Assembly (NCBI RefSeq): GCF_009755275.1
Contig: NZ_WQLA01000004.1
Coordinates: 310,001-374,000, forward strand
Length of the DNA: 64,000 bases
Direction of reading: 5' to 3'
DNA from: Mucilaginibacter aquatilis
GTDB taxonomy: Bacteria; Bacteroidota; Bacteroidia; Sphingobacteriales; Sphingobacteriaceae
Shown: piece after piece, positions 63,673-64,000 of the stretch
How positions within the stretch are numbered: the first letter of the stretch is position 1
Layout of the letters: each line of letters starts with the position of its first letter
Notes under the pieces: model-generated
What the model was told of the DNA's origin: nothing
The model's input: only the letters and a program-made list of their open reading frames with translations
Databases searched by the model: none
Program-made: the position numbers and the translations under genes

Positions 63673-64000
63673 ACATTTAGTGTTTTGTTTAATAAGTACA
63701 TTAAACAGCAGTTTGTGTTTTACAATAGAAAATTATTAAAGCAATAGTTACAAAAGATATTACAGCTTTAAAACACACCTGTGAAGATTAAAGAGGAAAA
63801 CGCTTCAGAAAATTTGGCAAACGCGATAGGTAAAGGCCTGCTGGCGAACATGGTTTTACAGAAGACTTTACACTTTCACAAATGATTGAAGTATGTACAA
63901 CCAAACCCAAACATAGTGATGCTCCTGTAAAATGTTGCCTCGCAGGTTACCGGTGCGCACCGGCAGATGAAAGCAAAAGAGAGAAATTGGAATTAAATAA
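63673..64000. other. Right-edge region with no confident gene
   Basis: The last 328 bases hold a GTG-initiated 34-codon frame (63781-63885) and, overlapping its stop, an ATG frame from 63882 that stays open to the window end (MIEVCTTKPKHSDAPVKCC...). Neither resembles a family I know. They may be the start of a gene cut by the edge, or remnants. Confidence 0.3.

Noticed and set aside
1..64000. tRNA or rRNA genes, CRISPR arrays, insertion sequences or prophage
   Set aside because: No CCA-ended cloverleaf with T-loop, no regular direct repeats with spacers, and no transposase, integrase or phage structural gene was seen.

Overview
This window looks like chromosomal DNA from a Bacteroidota species, most likely family Sphingobacteriaceae (Mucilaginibacter or Pedobacter type). 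The evidence is moderate to low GC, A/T-rich starts without strong Shine-Dalgarno sequences, Bacteroidota-type lipoproteins, a MacB/FtsX-HlyD efflux operon facing a GAFTDA-type sigma-54 response regulator, a carbamoyltransferase of the N-succinylornithine type, DUF4268, and intergenic palindromes of a kind common in this group. The genus is an inference from gene content. I see no rRNA, tRNA, CRISPR array, prophage or insertion sequence, so this is mostly core and lineage-specific chromosome.

Layout. 1-4724 (minus): efflux operon of HlyD adaptor, ABC ATPase, a secreted protein with a duplicated domain, and an FtsX-type permease that runs off the left edge. 5015-7706 (plus): divergent sigma-54-dependent response regulator and membrane histidine kinase, probably controlling that operon. 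7775-9323: nitroreductase and an L,D-transpeptidase-like protein. 9614-17752: a giant alpha-2-macroglobulin with an intact thioester motif, then penicillin-binding protein 1C; a perfect 20-bp hairpin lies between them. 17840-24922: hydrolase, Ntn-type acylase, the cysE-cysM cysteine operon with a highly structured leader or small RNA, a DUF92 protein and a methyltransferase. 25044-33049: S9 peptidase, SMP-30 protein, DUF4268 protein, glycosyltransferase, small lipoprotein, acetyltransferase, AlbA_2 protein and MATE exporter. 33038-41235 is mostly minus strand: kynU-bestrophin-deacetylase operon, flavin protein, then MsrC-hydrolase-DNA glycosylase, a CrtA-like protein, LigT-like, DinB-like and Crp/Fnr proteins.

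41342-47676 is an arginine operon (acetyltransferase, argG, acetyltransferase, argC, argD, carbamoyltransferase argF', PaiB-like protein). It is preceded by a 41-codon open frame carrying three consecutive rare CGA Arg codons, a good candidate arginine leader peptide. Val90 in the carbamoyltransferase points to succinylated rather than acetylated intermediates. 47860-59719: htpG, a NatAB-like ABC exporter, Ppx/GppA phosphatase, glycosyltransferase, PolB-type exonuclease, fused oligopeptide ABC ATPase, RNase R and a polyprenyl synthase. 59747-64000: a degenerate REP/MITE-like palindrome, a BNR-repeat lipoprotein, a VOC protein, a small secreted protein, a possible small RNA, an MscS channel and a DUF4126 protein.

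The most interesting unexplained signals are the cysE leader RNA (about 23131-23357), the Arg-rich leader peptide (41342-41467), the duplicated-domain protein inside the efflux operon, and the possible small RNA at 61738-61866.
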